From Deltaproteobacteria bacterium (GTDB lineage Bacteria; Desulfobacterota; Dissulfuribacteria; Dissulfuribacterales; QOAL01): a stretch of DNA of 20,340 nt. The notes below the pieces were generated by a model. That model had not been told where the DNA came from, searched no databases, and saw nothing but the letters and a program-made list of their open reading frames with translations. This document shows, piece by piece, positions 1-6,293 of the stretch. Numbering within the stretch: the stretch's first letter is position 1; each line of letters opens with the position of its first letter. Both the position numbers and the translations under genes were made by a program. Location of the stretch: positions 1 to 20,340 of the forward strand of contig JALWJV010000131.1 of assembly GCA_026996955.1 (NCBI GenBank), written 5' to 3'.

Positions 1-1
1 A

Positions 2-802
2 TTGAGGGCAGTGATCCGTACCATAAAAAAAGACTGGGGGGCCAGGAAGGAGCGCACCTCAGAGATCTTTACCCGGATGTTTCAGGATATCCTCTCATAC
101 ACTGATAAGGCTGCAATCAGGAATCATCAGGACAGGAAAGGGATGGAGGAGAGGCTTTTTGAAAGATACAGAAAATTTGCCCAAAGGCGTGAGCAGGATG
201 CGTTCAGCAGGGTAAGGAAGATTTACAGGCATAATGTATTTAACTGCCCCATGCCTGAACCTGACATATTGAAGGAAGATATATTCAGTGAGGCATCATG
301 GGAGTTTCTTGGCCTTACCGGAAAACAGCTTGTGCTTGCAGGTGCTGCGACAGGTGCAGCAGCCGGGGCAGCCCTGGATCTGGGGCATGGCGGGCTTTCT
401 CTTGGGCTGTTTTCTGCAGCCGGTGGCATCCTTGGGGCAGTAGGCACGGCATTTAAGGCAAGGAAGCTCCTCTCCGGAGTCAGGGTTATGGGCATGAACC
501 TTGACCGTCACCTGGTACGTGTGGGGCCTGCGGCAAATATTCAGCTTCTCTACATCCTGATTGACCGGGCACTTATCTTTTACAGCCACATTACAGGCTG
601 GGCCCACGGGCGGCGGGATTATGAAAATGCTGACAAATTGGGAGAACAGGCCGGCGCCCAGGGGGTTACAGCAGCATGGGACAGGGAAAAACAAAAGGTC
701 TGTGAACGGTTTTTCAGGTATGCCACAGGAAAATCAGGAGGGAAGGACGCAGAGGCAGAAGAAAAATTCAGGGCTATGATTGAAACATGCCTGGAACCGT
801 AG
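2..802 (+). CDS. DUF3482-type protein, C-terminal part (5' end outside the window)
   Basis: This reading frame is open from the first bases and most likely continues upstream; the apparent TTG start at base 2 is arbitrary. About residues 105-155 form a very Gly/Ala-rich hydrophobic stretch (GAATGAAAGAALDLGHGG and onward) that looks like paired glycine-zipper membrane helices. This is followed by a conserved-looking block (LDRHLVRVGPAANIQLLYIL, then HITGWAHGRRDY). From memory this pattern fits DUF3482, the C-terminal membrane-associated region found behind an HSR1-type GTPase domain; the GTPase part would lie before base 1. It is the only + strand gene and converges with the - strand gene at 1015-1401. 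The stop codon TAG (800-802) takes its last two bases from the first two bases of the palindromic element at 801-981, so the natural C-terminus may have been altered. The family assignment is moderate; the substrate is unknown. Confidence 0.65.
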   Translation: MRAVIRTIKKDWGARKERTSEIFTRMFQDILSYTDKAAIRNHQDRKGMEERLFERYRKFAQRREQDAFSRVRKIYRHNVFNCPMPEPDILKEDIFSEASWEFLGLTGKQLVLAGAATGAAAGAALDLGHGGLSLGLFSAAGGILGAVGTAFKARKLLSGVRVMGMNLDRHLVRVGPAANIQLLYILIDRALIFYSHITGWAHGRRDYENADKLGEQAGAQGVTAAWDREKQKVCERFFRYATGKSGGKDAEAEEKFRAMIETCLEP

Positions 803-981
803 GGGCTGTCCAAAAATAAGTTGGATGATGGCGCGCTCAGATTTGGGTCAGTCTGAGTTGAACTGATTGAGCAAAACCGCAGGCGTAGCCGGGCTACGTT
901 GAGGATTTTGTGATTGAAGTTCGGCTCAGAATGGCCCGAAGATGAGATGCGAAATCGGCAAGTTATTTTTGGACAGCCCCT
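801..981. repeat. 181-bp near-complete palindrome (MITE/hairpin-like element)
   Basis: Terminal inverted repeats match at 22 of 23 positions: AGGGGCTGTCCAAAAATAAG from 801 and its complement ending at 981. The exact centre is base 891 inside CGTAGCC-G-GGCTACG (884-898), so the two arms are equal in length and the whole element can fold into one long imperfect hairpin. The arms between ends and centre are similar but diverged, for example GAGCAAAACCGCAGGCGTAG against the complement of CTACGTTGAGGATTTTGTGA. No coding frame is convincing. Non-autonomous insertion element is inference; no copy of this family recurs in the window. Flanking bases are TA on the left (800-801) and TTA on the right (981-983), too short to prove a target duplication. 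Confidence 0.75.
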
Positions 982-1014
982 TAGGGCACGGCGGGCCGTG
1001 CCCCCTGGGGATTA

Positions 1015-1401
1015 TTATTTCTGCCCCGCCTGGTCTTTTTCTGCGTCCATGAAATCCTGTCTGGTGAGTTCAAAGTCCGCGGTGTGGCCGGAGTCCACCT
1101 TGAGCACAATTGTCATGTCGTCTTTTACCGGTGGGGTAAATTCAAAATTCCCCTCCTTATCAGTAGCCCCTTCAAGGATTTTTTTGCCGTTTTTGTCAAG
1201 TACATAAATCTTTCCGCCCTGAATCTTTGCACCGGTGCTGAAGAATGCCTCAACATGCACCTTGCCGCCCTCAACATAGCACCACAGAACAGGTGCGTGG
1301 GCAAATGCTGTCCCGCAAAATGCCATTACAATGGCAAAAATTGCGGCAGCGGTCATAAATTTTTTCCTGGCAAACTTGTTAACTAACAGATTGGAATGCA
1401 T
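1015..1401 (-). CDS. Small exported protein, NikL/carboxypeptidase-regulatory-like beta-sandwich
   Basis: 128 residues. Residues 1-34 form a signal peptide (basic RKK at 12-14, hydrophobic core 16-30, AFA at the cleavage site). The predicted mature protein starts at His35 (HAPVLWCYVEGG), followed by beta-rich sequence with a Gly-rich turn (DKNGKKILEGATDKEGNFEF) typical of carboxypeptidase-regulatory or DUF4198-like domains, including the NikL components of nickel/cobalt transporters. Possible metal ligands are His35, His49 and His106 (SGHTADF). A good GGAGG ribosome site precedes ATG at 1399-1401. It is the last gene behind znuA-znuC-znuB, 45 bp after znuB, so an accessory periplasmic role in metal import is likely. 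The exact metal and family name are not certain. Confidence 0.7.
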   Translation of the reverse strand: MHSNLLVNKFARKKFMTAAAIFAIVMAFCGTAFAHAPVLWCYVEGGKVHVEAFFSTGAKIQGGKIYVLDKNGKKILEGATDKEGNFEFTPPVKDDMTIVLKVDSGHTADFELTRQDFMDAEKDQAGQK

Positions 1402-1446
1402 ATTATTTCCTCCATTGTTATGATAAACTGTTCGGTCCGTAATGCT

Positions 1447-2334
1447 TCATGCTTGGGTTACGCTCCTCTTTGTTATGAACGGTTTTAATAAAAGTGAGCC
1501 GTAAAACAGAAAACTTGATACCAGCACAATTACAGCCCCGGTGGGTACAGGCAGGAATCCTGCCAGAAAGAGCCCTGCAGCAGTGCTTATTGTGGCAAAC
1601 AGGATGCTTACCCACACAAACTGACGCAGGTTATTGACAATATTCTGGGCGCCTGCCGCAGGAACAACTATCAGCACCAGCACCAGCAGCGCGCCTATGA
1701 GCTTGAGGCTTGAAACTACAACCACTGTCATAAGGGTCACAAAAACATATTCCAGCAGGACTGGACGTAAACCCCGTGCCTTTGCAAGCACCGGATTGAA
1801 ACTTCCAAGCATCACCCGGTTAAAGAACAGCAGGAAGATTATACCTGCACCGGTGGAGGCTGCTGCAAGGGCAAGAAGGTCCTGGTCATTCAGTGTTATC
1901 AGGCTTCCAAAGAGTATTGCCTCAACCTGGTGTATGTTGAACTGGCTGGTAACAATGGTCATAAGTACAATACCTATGCCCAGCACCTGGGCAAGTACTA
2001 CGCCAATGATTGTATCGTTTGGAAGGCGGGAGCGGTTTTTAACAAAAGTCATAACCAGGGCGACAATAAGGCAGAATCCGTACAGCCCGGCATAGGTGCC
2101 GTCAACCGGCTCGCCGAACAGCAGGCCTATTGCAACGCCGGACATGGCAGCATTACCGATGGTCTGGGTGAAGAAAGACAGTTTTTTGGTTATGACCACT
2201 GTTCCCAATGCGCCAAGCATGGGGCCTGCAATAAGGGCAGCAAGCATGCCCCGTATCATGAAGGTGTGCTGAAAAATTTCAGGCAGGTAGCCTGCCGATG
2301 CCCAGCCGCTTATGATGTTATAAATAAATTCCAT
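1447..2334 (-). CDS. znuB: Metal ABC transporter permease (ZnuB family)
   Basis: 295 residues, a normal length for the ABC-3 family, with about eight hydrophobic helices. Recognisable features are the N-terminal amphipathic start followed by FMIRGMLAALIAGPMLGALG, the KKLSFFTQTIGNAAMSGVAI segment, and the C-terminal KLIGALLVLVLIVVPAAGAQ motif typical of ZnuB/TroC/MntB permeases. It should form the membrane channel for a divalent metal taken from the binding protein at 4386-5333, powered by the ATPase at 2613-3380. The ATG at 2332-2334 has only a weak ribosome site. A 278-bp gap holding a family C repeat separates it from znuC, so the repeat may affect co-transcription. Zinc is inferred from the ligands of the binding protein. 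Confidence 0.9.
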   Translation of the reverse strand: MEFIYNIISGWASAGYLPEIFQHTFMIRGMLAALIAGPMLGALGTVVITKKLSFFTQTIGNAAMSGVAIGLLFGEPVDGTYAGLYGFCLIVALVMTFVKNRSRLPNDTIIGVVLAQVLGIGIVLMTIVTSQFNIHQVEAILFGSLITLNDQDLLALAAASTGAGIIFLLFFNRVMLGSFNPVLAKARGLRPVLLEYVFVTLMTVVVVSSLKLIGALLVLVLIVVPAAGAQNIVNNLRQFVWVSILFATISTAAGLFLAGFLPVPTGAVIVLVSSFLFYGSLLLKPFITKRSVTQA

Positions 2335-2350
2335 TTATATTACCGTAAAA

Positions 2351-2573
2351 TAGCTCAAAGTTGAAAGCTCAAGGCTCAAAGTCCAAAAAGACAAAAGCTG
2401 AACCGCAAAGGACGCTAAGGACGCAAAGGGTTTTTAATTTTTCCCTGTCGGGGTGGCCGACAGGGAAAAATAATTTCCTTGGCGTTGTTCTTTGCGTTCT
2501 TGGCGTCCTTGAGCGAAGCGGGCGGTGAAGGAGTCATGTTTGCTTTCAGCTTCCGACTTTGAGCTTTGAGCTA
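2351..2573. repeat. Family C palindromic repeat between znuC and znuB
   Basis: The outer inverted repeat is TAGCTCAAAG (2351-2360) against CTTTGAGCTA (2564-2573). Inside lie AAAGCTGA against TCAGCTT, then repeated CGCAAAGGACGC units (2404-2428) opposed by GCGTTCTTGGCGTCC units (2477-2508), a GAGCGAAGCGGGCGGT tail (2511-2526), and a central perfect hairpin (2438-2470). The rAAGGACGC units and the AGCGGGCGGT tail recur in the opposite orientation at 14673-14746. The element fills almost the whole gap between two genes that should be co-transcribed. No coding sequence is supported. Mobile or REP-like origin is inference. Confidence 0.7.
2438..2470. other. Perfect 14-bp stem-loop in the family C element
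   Basis: TTTTTCCCTGTCGG (2438-2451) is perfectly complementary to CCGACAGGGAAAAA (2457-2470) with a five-base loop. On both strands the T-run comes before the stem and the A-run after it, the reverse of an intrinsic terminator, so I do not call it one. It could fold in the mRNA between znuC and znuB and affect stability or translation. Confidence 0.7.
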
Positions 2574-2612
2574 ACTTTCATGTCAGGGATGCAAACCCCA
2601 TGTCATGAAAAT

Positions 2613-3380
2613 TTAACTCGTTTCCTGCTGAAGATTTGCTGCACCTGCCCCCAGTGGCATGGCTGAAAGCCCGAAAAGTGCCGCAACCCTTGCAGGGTCT
2701 TTCAGCTCCTGGGGTGAGCCGTCAAAGGTGACTGTCCGGTTTATGGCTGTTACCCTGTCGGCAATGTCAAGAATCCGCTGAATGTCATGCCCCACCATCA
2801 GAATTGAGTGGCCGTGGTCTTTTTTAAGGCGCAGAAGCAGGGATTCAAACTGCCTTGCCCCCACCTCATCCACATTGCTGGCAGGCTCATCAAGAAGAAG
2901 TATCTCCGGAAGCGGCACAAGTGCCTGGGCAAGAAGCACCCTGCGAAACTCCCCTCCGGACAGGCTTCCCATGAGACGGTCTGTAAGGTGAGCAGAGTCT
3001 GTAACTTCCAGTATCTCCTTTACCCGCTTGAGTTTATGCTTTTTCCGGCTTAAAAACAGCGGAAAGTCCTGGAGCATAAGGCAGATGAAGTCAAAGACTG
3101 TTATGGGCACAGAGTGATCAAATTCCAGAAGTTGAGGAACGTAACCGATTCGGCCATTTTCCCTGAACATGAAACGGATGGTGCCGGTGTGGGGCATTCC
3201 CCCTGTAATACTTCGCATAAGGGTGGTCTTGCCTGCTCCATTCGGCCCTATGATGGCATGAATGTGGCCGTATTTAACATCCATGTTTACATCCTGAAGG
3301 ATGTGGTTTCCTCCAAGCGTAACATTGAGATTCCTTATCTCAAGCAGTGTTTCCCTTTGCTCTTCAGCCGTGTGTGGCAT
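2613..3380 (-). CDS. znuC: Metal ABC transporter ATP-binding protein (ZnuC family)
   Basis: 255 residues. All ABC ATPase motifs are present: Walker A GPNGAGKTT (45-53), Q-loop YVPQ (80-83), signature LSGGE (140-144), Walker B ILLLDE (160-165) and the H-loop His198 (GHD). The IGYVPQ...FDHSVPITVFDFI region is typical of ATPases that pair with ZnuB/TroC-type permeases. It hydrolyses ATP on the cytoplasmic face to drive metal uptake. The ATG at 3378-3380 follows a GGGA ribosome site. It lies between the PIN/68-aa module with repeats A and B (upstream) and the family C repeat (downstream), so the znu operon has been split by insertions on both sides of this gene. Confidence 0.93.
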   Translation of the reverse strand: MPHTAEEQRETLLEIRNLNVTLGGNHILQDVNMDVKYGHIHAIIGPNGAGKTTLMRSITGGMPHTGTIRFMFRENGRIGYVPQLLEFDHSVPITVFDFICLMLQDFPLFLSRKKHKLKRVKEILEVTDSAHLTDRLMGSLSGGEFRRVLLAQALVPLPEILLLDEPASNVDEVGARQFESLLLRLKKDHGHSILMVGHDIQRILDIADRVTAINRTVTFDGSPQELKDPARVAALFGLSAMPLGAGAANLQQETS

Positions 3381-3410
3381 CTTCAGCTTCCCTTTTCAAT
3401 TAGTGTCTAT

Positions 3411-3440
3411 TCACTGGGACGAAAAAACAAGACCATTTAC
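3411..3440. repeat. 30-bp relic of a family B terminus
   Basis: TCACTGGGACGAAAAAACAA and the following GACCATTTAC align base for base with the right end of the family B copy at 13581-13610, with about six differences. Only the end remains; the rest of the element is not recognisable upstream. It sits 100 bp before family A copy 1, the same order and relative orientation as the intact B and A copies at 13437-13832. Confidence 0.65.
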
Positions 3441-3540
3441 GAACCTTCATTAGCACAAAGTCCAGAATCACTTCCGCTATGGAGCAGGACTGAAGACCGC
3501 AGCGAAATGGCGGTTAAATGCGCCCATTCATCAGACTATC

Positions 3541-3675
3541 CTAGATTGAGAATTTCAAAATCTGGAAAATTGTTTTTTCAACAAAATTAAAAGGAGTTAT
3601 GCGCTTATAGCTTTCCAGTTTAAAACCCTTAGGGATTGCCGTATTTACTGCAAATCCGACAATCGCTCAATCCAG
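3541..3675. repeat. Family A palindromic-ended repeat, copy 1 (135 bp)
   Basis: The ends are CTAGATTGAG (3541-3550) and CTCAATCCAG (3666-3675). The interior (AAATTAAAAGGAGTTATG, GGGATTGCCGTATTTACTGCA, AATCCGACAATCG) matches copy 2 at 13625-13832 nearly base for base. Compared with copy 2 it lacks about 70 bp at the junction CTGCA|AATCC, consistent with a deletion between short CTGCA/GCA repeats. Its right end overlaps the 3' end of the 68-aa gene: the last two codons (CTG GAT) and the TGA stop lie inside the terminal repeat. Confidence 0.8.
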
Positions 3676-3873
3676 TACTCTCTTTTTTCTTGACTGCATT
3701 GCCTTTTCACTAATCGCCTCTATGGATAAATCTTCGTCTAACCCTTGCCGCCACTCTGTATAATCAAAAGGTTCCCTTTGAATTAAAGCAATAAACCGTT
3801 CTGCCTCAACATCTCCAAGATGTTCTGCAAGAACCTGGATTCCTTTTAATCTAATTTCTGTGTCTGTGATCAT
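3667..3873 (-). CDS. Putative antitoxin of PIN-type module (68 aa, unnamed family)
   Basis: A small, charged protein with the core AERFIALIQREPFDYTEWRQ (24-43) followed by GLDEDLSIEAISEKAM. I recall similar 65-80 residue hypothetical proteins next to PIN proteins in cyanobacteria and other anaerobes, but I cannot name a family. No ribbon-helix-helix, AbrB or helix-turn-helix motif is evident. Its ATG overlaps the TGA of the PIN gene by four bases (ATGA), so translation is probably coupled. The toxin-like gene comes first, the reverse of most type II pairs. The C-terminus (VLD, stop) is encoded by the terminal repeat of family A copy 1, so the native end may have been replaced. The antitoxin role is inferred from context only. 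Confidence 0.6.
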   Translation of the reverse strand: MITDTEIRLKGIQVLAEHLGDVEAERFIALIQREPFDYTEWRQGLDEDLSIEAISEKAMQSRKKRVLD

Positions 3874-4316
3874 AATGTGATGTCCCTGATGAAACCAATT
3901 GGATCATTTATTTTTATATCACTCAATAAACTCGCACGCTTGAGAATATGATCATCAGTGGTCAAAAAAGACTCACAATTAGATACTATAGCGCATGCAA
4001 TATGTAATGAGTCTATTTTATGAAATCCTTTTTCATTTAATTCTTTTGCAGTTTCAATTATTAATGGCCCTTCTTCTACATCCTTTACAGCATATTCCTT
4101 CCACTTGCTTATTCGCAATTTCCTCTCCTGAAAGGGATTTCGATGATTTTCATAATCGAGAATATATGACCACACCAAATGAAATCTTCCTGATCTAATT
4201 TCTTCTTGAATTTTCAGTTTGGCTTCTGTTTCAAGCCGTATTCTAATTTGAGATTGATCATCAAATGGTCGGTTGAAACAACAATTATCAAGATACAATC
4301 TGATTGCTTGGTTCAT
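3870..4316 (-). CDS. PIN-domain protein, putative ribonuclease toxin
   Basis: 148 residues, typical of VapC-like PIN proteins. Acidic active-site candidates are Asp10 (LYLDNCC), Glu29 (RLETEAKL) or Glu56, Asp102 (KIDSLHIACAI) and Asp121/Asp122 (FLTTDDHIL). The IDSLHIA and LTTDD blocks are the classic third and fourth PIN motifs. PIN toxins cleave RNA with a bound divalent metal. The gene overlaps the 68-aa partner by ATGA and lies 69 bp after znuA inside the znu cluster, on the same strand, so it could be read from the znu promoter. The ATG at 4314-4316 has no strong ribosome site. The base composition is more AT-rich than the flanking znu genes, which suggests it was acquired later. Confidence 0.8.
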   Translation of the reverse strand: MNQAIRLYLDNCCFNRPFDDQSQIRIRLETEAKLKIQEEIRSGRFHLVWSYILDYENHRNPFQERKLRISKWKEYAVKDVEEGPLIIETAKELNEKGFHKIDSLHIACAIVSNCESFLTTDDHILKRASLLSDIKINDPIGFIRDITL

Positions 4317-4385
4317 ATTAAGTATTCAGCTGCCACCACATATCCGACACCATATTTAATACACGGAACAACCAAACCGCAGACG

Positions 4386-5333
4386 CTATGTTGCAGGCTC
4401 TTTTTCTGCCTCTTCAGATGCAGTGGTCAGTGCCTTAACAATGGTATCAATATTCTGTTTCATGGATTCTTCAAAAAAGGCCGGCGTATATTCACCGTTT
4501 GATATGTGGGACAGTTTGTATATTCTGCAGCCGGTTTCCTTGTATATGATATCCACATACTTCTTGTCATAATCCAGTTCGGCAAACAGGATATTTACCT
4601 TTGCCCTCTTGATACGTTTTATGGTGTCCTGGAGCTGGCGGGGGCTTGGTTCTATTCCATGCCTGGGCTGCACAACTGCGGCAACCTTGATGCCAAGTTC
4701 CTGGAACAGGTAGGCATACCCATCATGCACCGTGGCTATCCTGAACCTGGACGCATCTACATGAGAGAGTTTTTCAAGTGCCTGGGCAAGCATCTTTCTC
4801 AGGCGCTTTATGTAATTTCGGGTGTTTTTTCTGTAAAGATCTGCGTCCTGCGGGCAGAGCTTTTCAAGTTCTGAGGCTATTGCCTTTATCTGCGGAATGG
4901 AGGTTGTAATGGAGATGTAGGTATGGCTGTTGTATGCCACCTTCTGGTCTTCACCCTCTTCAAATGCGTACCTGTGTGACTGAACAGGGATCAAGGGAAT
5001 TCCCTTGTTAACATTTAGCACCATAAGATCCTTGCGGTTTACCGCCTTTAGCATGGGCTTTACGAATTCATCATGCCCCATCCCGTTTATAACCAGAAGA
5101 TCAAGGGTATTCATCACTGCCATGTCCTTTGGATTGGGCCTGTAACTGTGAGGGTCAGCCCCTGAGGGCACAATGGGAATTACCTCTGCGGTATCGCCCA
5201 CTATGTTTTTTACCCAAGAGTAGTAGGGATGTAAGGTAACGCCGATTTTGAGATCGCATTTTGCCGGTGTCTGGGCATAGACCGATGAGCAGAGAAAAAG
5301 TGTCACCCAAAATGCCAATATAATGCGGTTCAT
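4386..5333 (-). CDS. znuA: Periplasmic zinc-binding protein of ABC transporter (ZnuA family)
   Basis: 315 residues with a signal peptide (1-20, cleavage after VYA). The cluster A-I fold is shown by LHPYYSWVKNIVGD, the ADPHSYRPNPKDM motif and a long central helix rich in Lys/Arg (about 165-190). Candidate ligands are His62 (DPHSY), His137 (NSHTY) and His203 (TVHDGYAYL). A third His, rather than the Glu of Mn-specific PsaA/MntC, is the zinc-type pattern. The fourth position region reads YKLSHISNGEY (His276) instead of a clear Asp. There is no long His-rich loop as in E. coli ZnuA. An AAAGGAGA ribosome site lies 9 nt before the ATG. The 304-bp upstream gap is largely a family B element. Confidence 0.88.
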   Translation of the reverse strand: MNRIILAFWVTLFLCSSVYAQTPAKCDLKIGVTLHPYYSWVKNIVGDTAEVIPIVPSGADPHSYRPNPKDMAVMNTLDLLVINGMGHDEFVKPMLKAVNRKDLMVLNVNKGIPLIPVQSHRYAFEEGEDQKVAYNSHTYISITTSIPQIKAIASELEKLCPQDADLYRKNTRNYIKRLRKMLAQALEKLSHVDASRFRIATVHDGYAYLFQELGIKVAAVVQPRHGIEPSPRQLQDTIKRIKRAKVNILFAELDYDKKYVDIIYKETGCRIYKLSHISNGEYTPAFFEESMKQNIDTIVKALTTASEEAEKEPAT

Positions 5334-5375
5334 CTTATGCTGTCTCCTTTGACTTTAAAAAAATCGATTCTAACT

Positions 5376-5630
5376 ATTGAACAGTATTGGTAACGGTTCA
5401 GCGTAATTTTGTTAATAAAGGTTGGTAAATGGTCTTGTTTTTCCGCTCCGGAGAACAATTTCTTGTTTTTCTAAGGCAAGCTTAAGCCAAAATCGCGAAA
5501 CTCGCTCGTGCCTCGCTCAGACAGACGCGATTTTTTGGCTGCGCTTCGCCAAGAAAAACCACGAAATTATTCAAAGTCACTCCAAAACAAGACCATTTAC
5601 CACACTGAATAGATACCAGTATTGTTCAAT
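5376..5630. repeat. Inverted repeats flanking the family B copy 1
   Basis: ATTGAACAGTATTGGTA (5376-5392) and the complement of TACCAGTATTGTTCAAT (5614-5630) match at 15 of 17 positions. They enclose the family B element and define a 255-bp larger palindromic unit that fills the gap between the membrane protein gene (stop at 5638) and znuA (start at 5333). They could be an older element into which B inserted, or operator half-sites. Confidence 0.55.
5424..5601. repeat. Family B palindromic repeat, copy 1 (178 bp)
   Basis: The terminal repeats are 18-bp perfect: GGTAAATGGTCTTGTTTT (5424-5441) and its complement at 5584-5601. The body is itself an imperfect palindrome: GCCAAAATCGCG on the left arm faces CGCGATTTTTTGGC on the right arm, and the AATTTCTTGTTTTTC/AAAAACCACGAAATT arms continue outward. 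A second copy in the opposite orientation lies at 13437-13610 and a 30-bp relic at 3411-3440. The 304-bp gap 5334-5637 holds this element and its flanking repeats and nothing else I can support as a gene; any znuA promoter must lie in or next to it. Confidence 0.82.
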
Positions 5631-5637
5631 TAAGGAA

Positions 5638-6273
5638 TTATTTTGTCTGGGCAGAGCTCACAATCCACTTCCAGCCAAGAGATGCAGGATCAGCGCCAGG
5701 ATACTCTCTTACTGCAGGGAAGTGCCATATCTGAATGAAGAATCTGGCATCCGTGCTGACTGATGCAGGAAGTGACGGATGTGATTTGCCGGAAAGGTCT
5801 ATGATTCGGAGCATGAAGCTGTCCTTGAGCGGGTCACTGTTCTGTCCCTCAGGGCTGCTTGCCCGGGCATTATAGCCAAAATAATCAACATAACCCTGGC
5901 CCTCATGAAGGCTCCATGCATATCCACGGAGCCCAGTTGGCAGAAACGCAGATGCAAACGGGGGCAGCCCCTCTTCTTTGAGTTCATCCACTGTGGGCCA
6001 CCTTCCGGAATCATTGCGCAGATCAAGTATGTCAGATGACACACCGTTGAGTGAGCGGTACATCAAAGGCGCCTGGTTTTTAAGGTATATATCCTTGATC
6101 TGAAAGGATTCAGTGCCCGCCTCCCCTGTCTCTTTTTTGTGTGAAGAAAAGACAAGCCCCATAAGGAGTATGATGAGGAAAATGGCACCAGCCAGACCAA
6201 CAGCCTCCCTGCCTGCTGAAAGCGGCTTTACCTCAACTATTTTCACATCTCCTGCCGGATTTTCTGCTGTCAT
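5638..6273 (-). CDS. Single-pass membrane protein, DUF6162-like
   Basis: 211 residues. A short cytoplasmic N-terminus is followed by one membrane helix (about 25-43, VGLAGAIFLIILLMGLVF) and an extracytoplasmic domain. The segment SGRWPTVDELKEEGLPPFAS (about 89-108) and a C-terminal FFIQIWHFP (about 177-185) resemble, from memory, DUF6162, a family often linked to metal ABC transporter operons in Pseudomonas and relatives. This match is not verified. The gene starts 20 bp after the large beta-helix gene and lies just upstream of znuA on the same strand, which supports a role in the same metal-related unit. The biochemical function is unknown. Confidence 0.6.
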   Translation of the reverse strand: MTAENPAGDVKIVEVKPLSAGREAVGLAGAIFLIILLMGLVFSSHKKETGEAGTESFQIKDIYLKNQAPLMYRSLNGVSSDILDLRNDSGRWPTVDELKEEGLPPFASAFLPTGLRGYAWSLHEGQGYVDYFGYNARASSPEGQNSDPLKDSFMLRIIDLSGKSHPSLPASVSTDARFFIQIWHFPAVREYPGADPASLGWKWIVSSAQTK

Positions 6274-6293
6274 TTCCGTTCTGCCTTCAAAGG

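Noticed and set aside
296..694. 132-residue - strand frame with many Cys and Pro
   Set aside because: It is antisense to the DUF3482-type gene, whose protein has a coherent domain pattern; no ribosome site seen.
984..1003. GGGCACGGC/GCCGTGCCC hairpin as a terminator for the gene at 1015-1401
   Set aside because: The stem is good (9 bp) and well placed, but on the - strand it is followed by TAAGGGGC, not a T-run; kept only as a possible structure.
2404..2428. CGCAAAGGACGC units as a CRISPR array
   Set aside because: The units are adjacent without unique spacers and are part of a palindrome.
2438..2470. Stem-loop as an intrinsic terminator after znuC
   Set aside because: The T-run lies before the stem and the A-run after it on both strands, the reverse of what a terminator needs.
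5422..5763. 113-residue + strand open frame
   Set aside because: It runs through the family B repeat and the antisense of the membrane protein gene, has no ribosome site and no recognisable domain.
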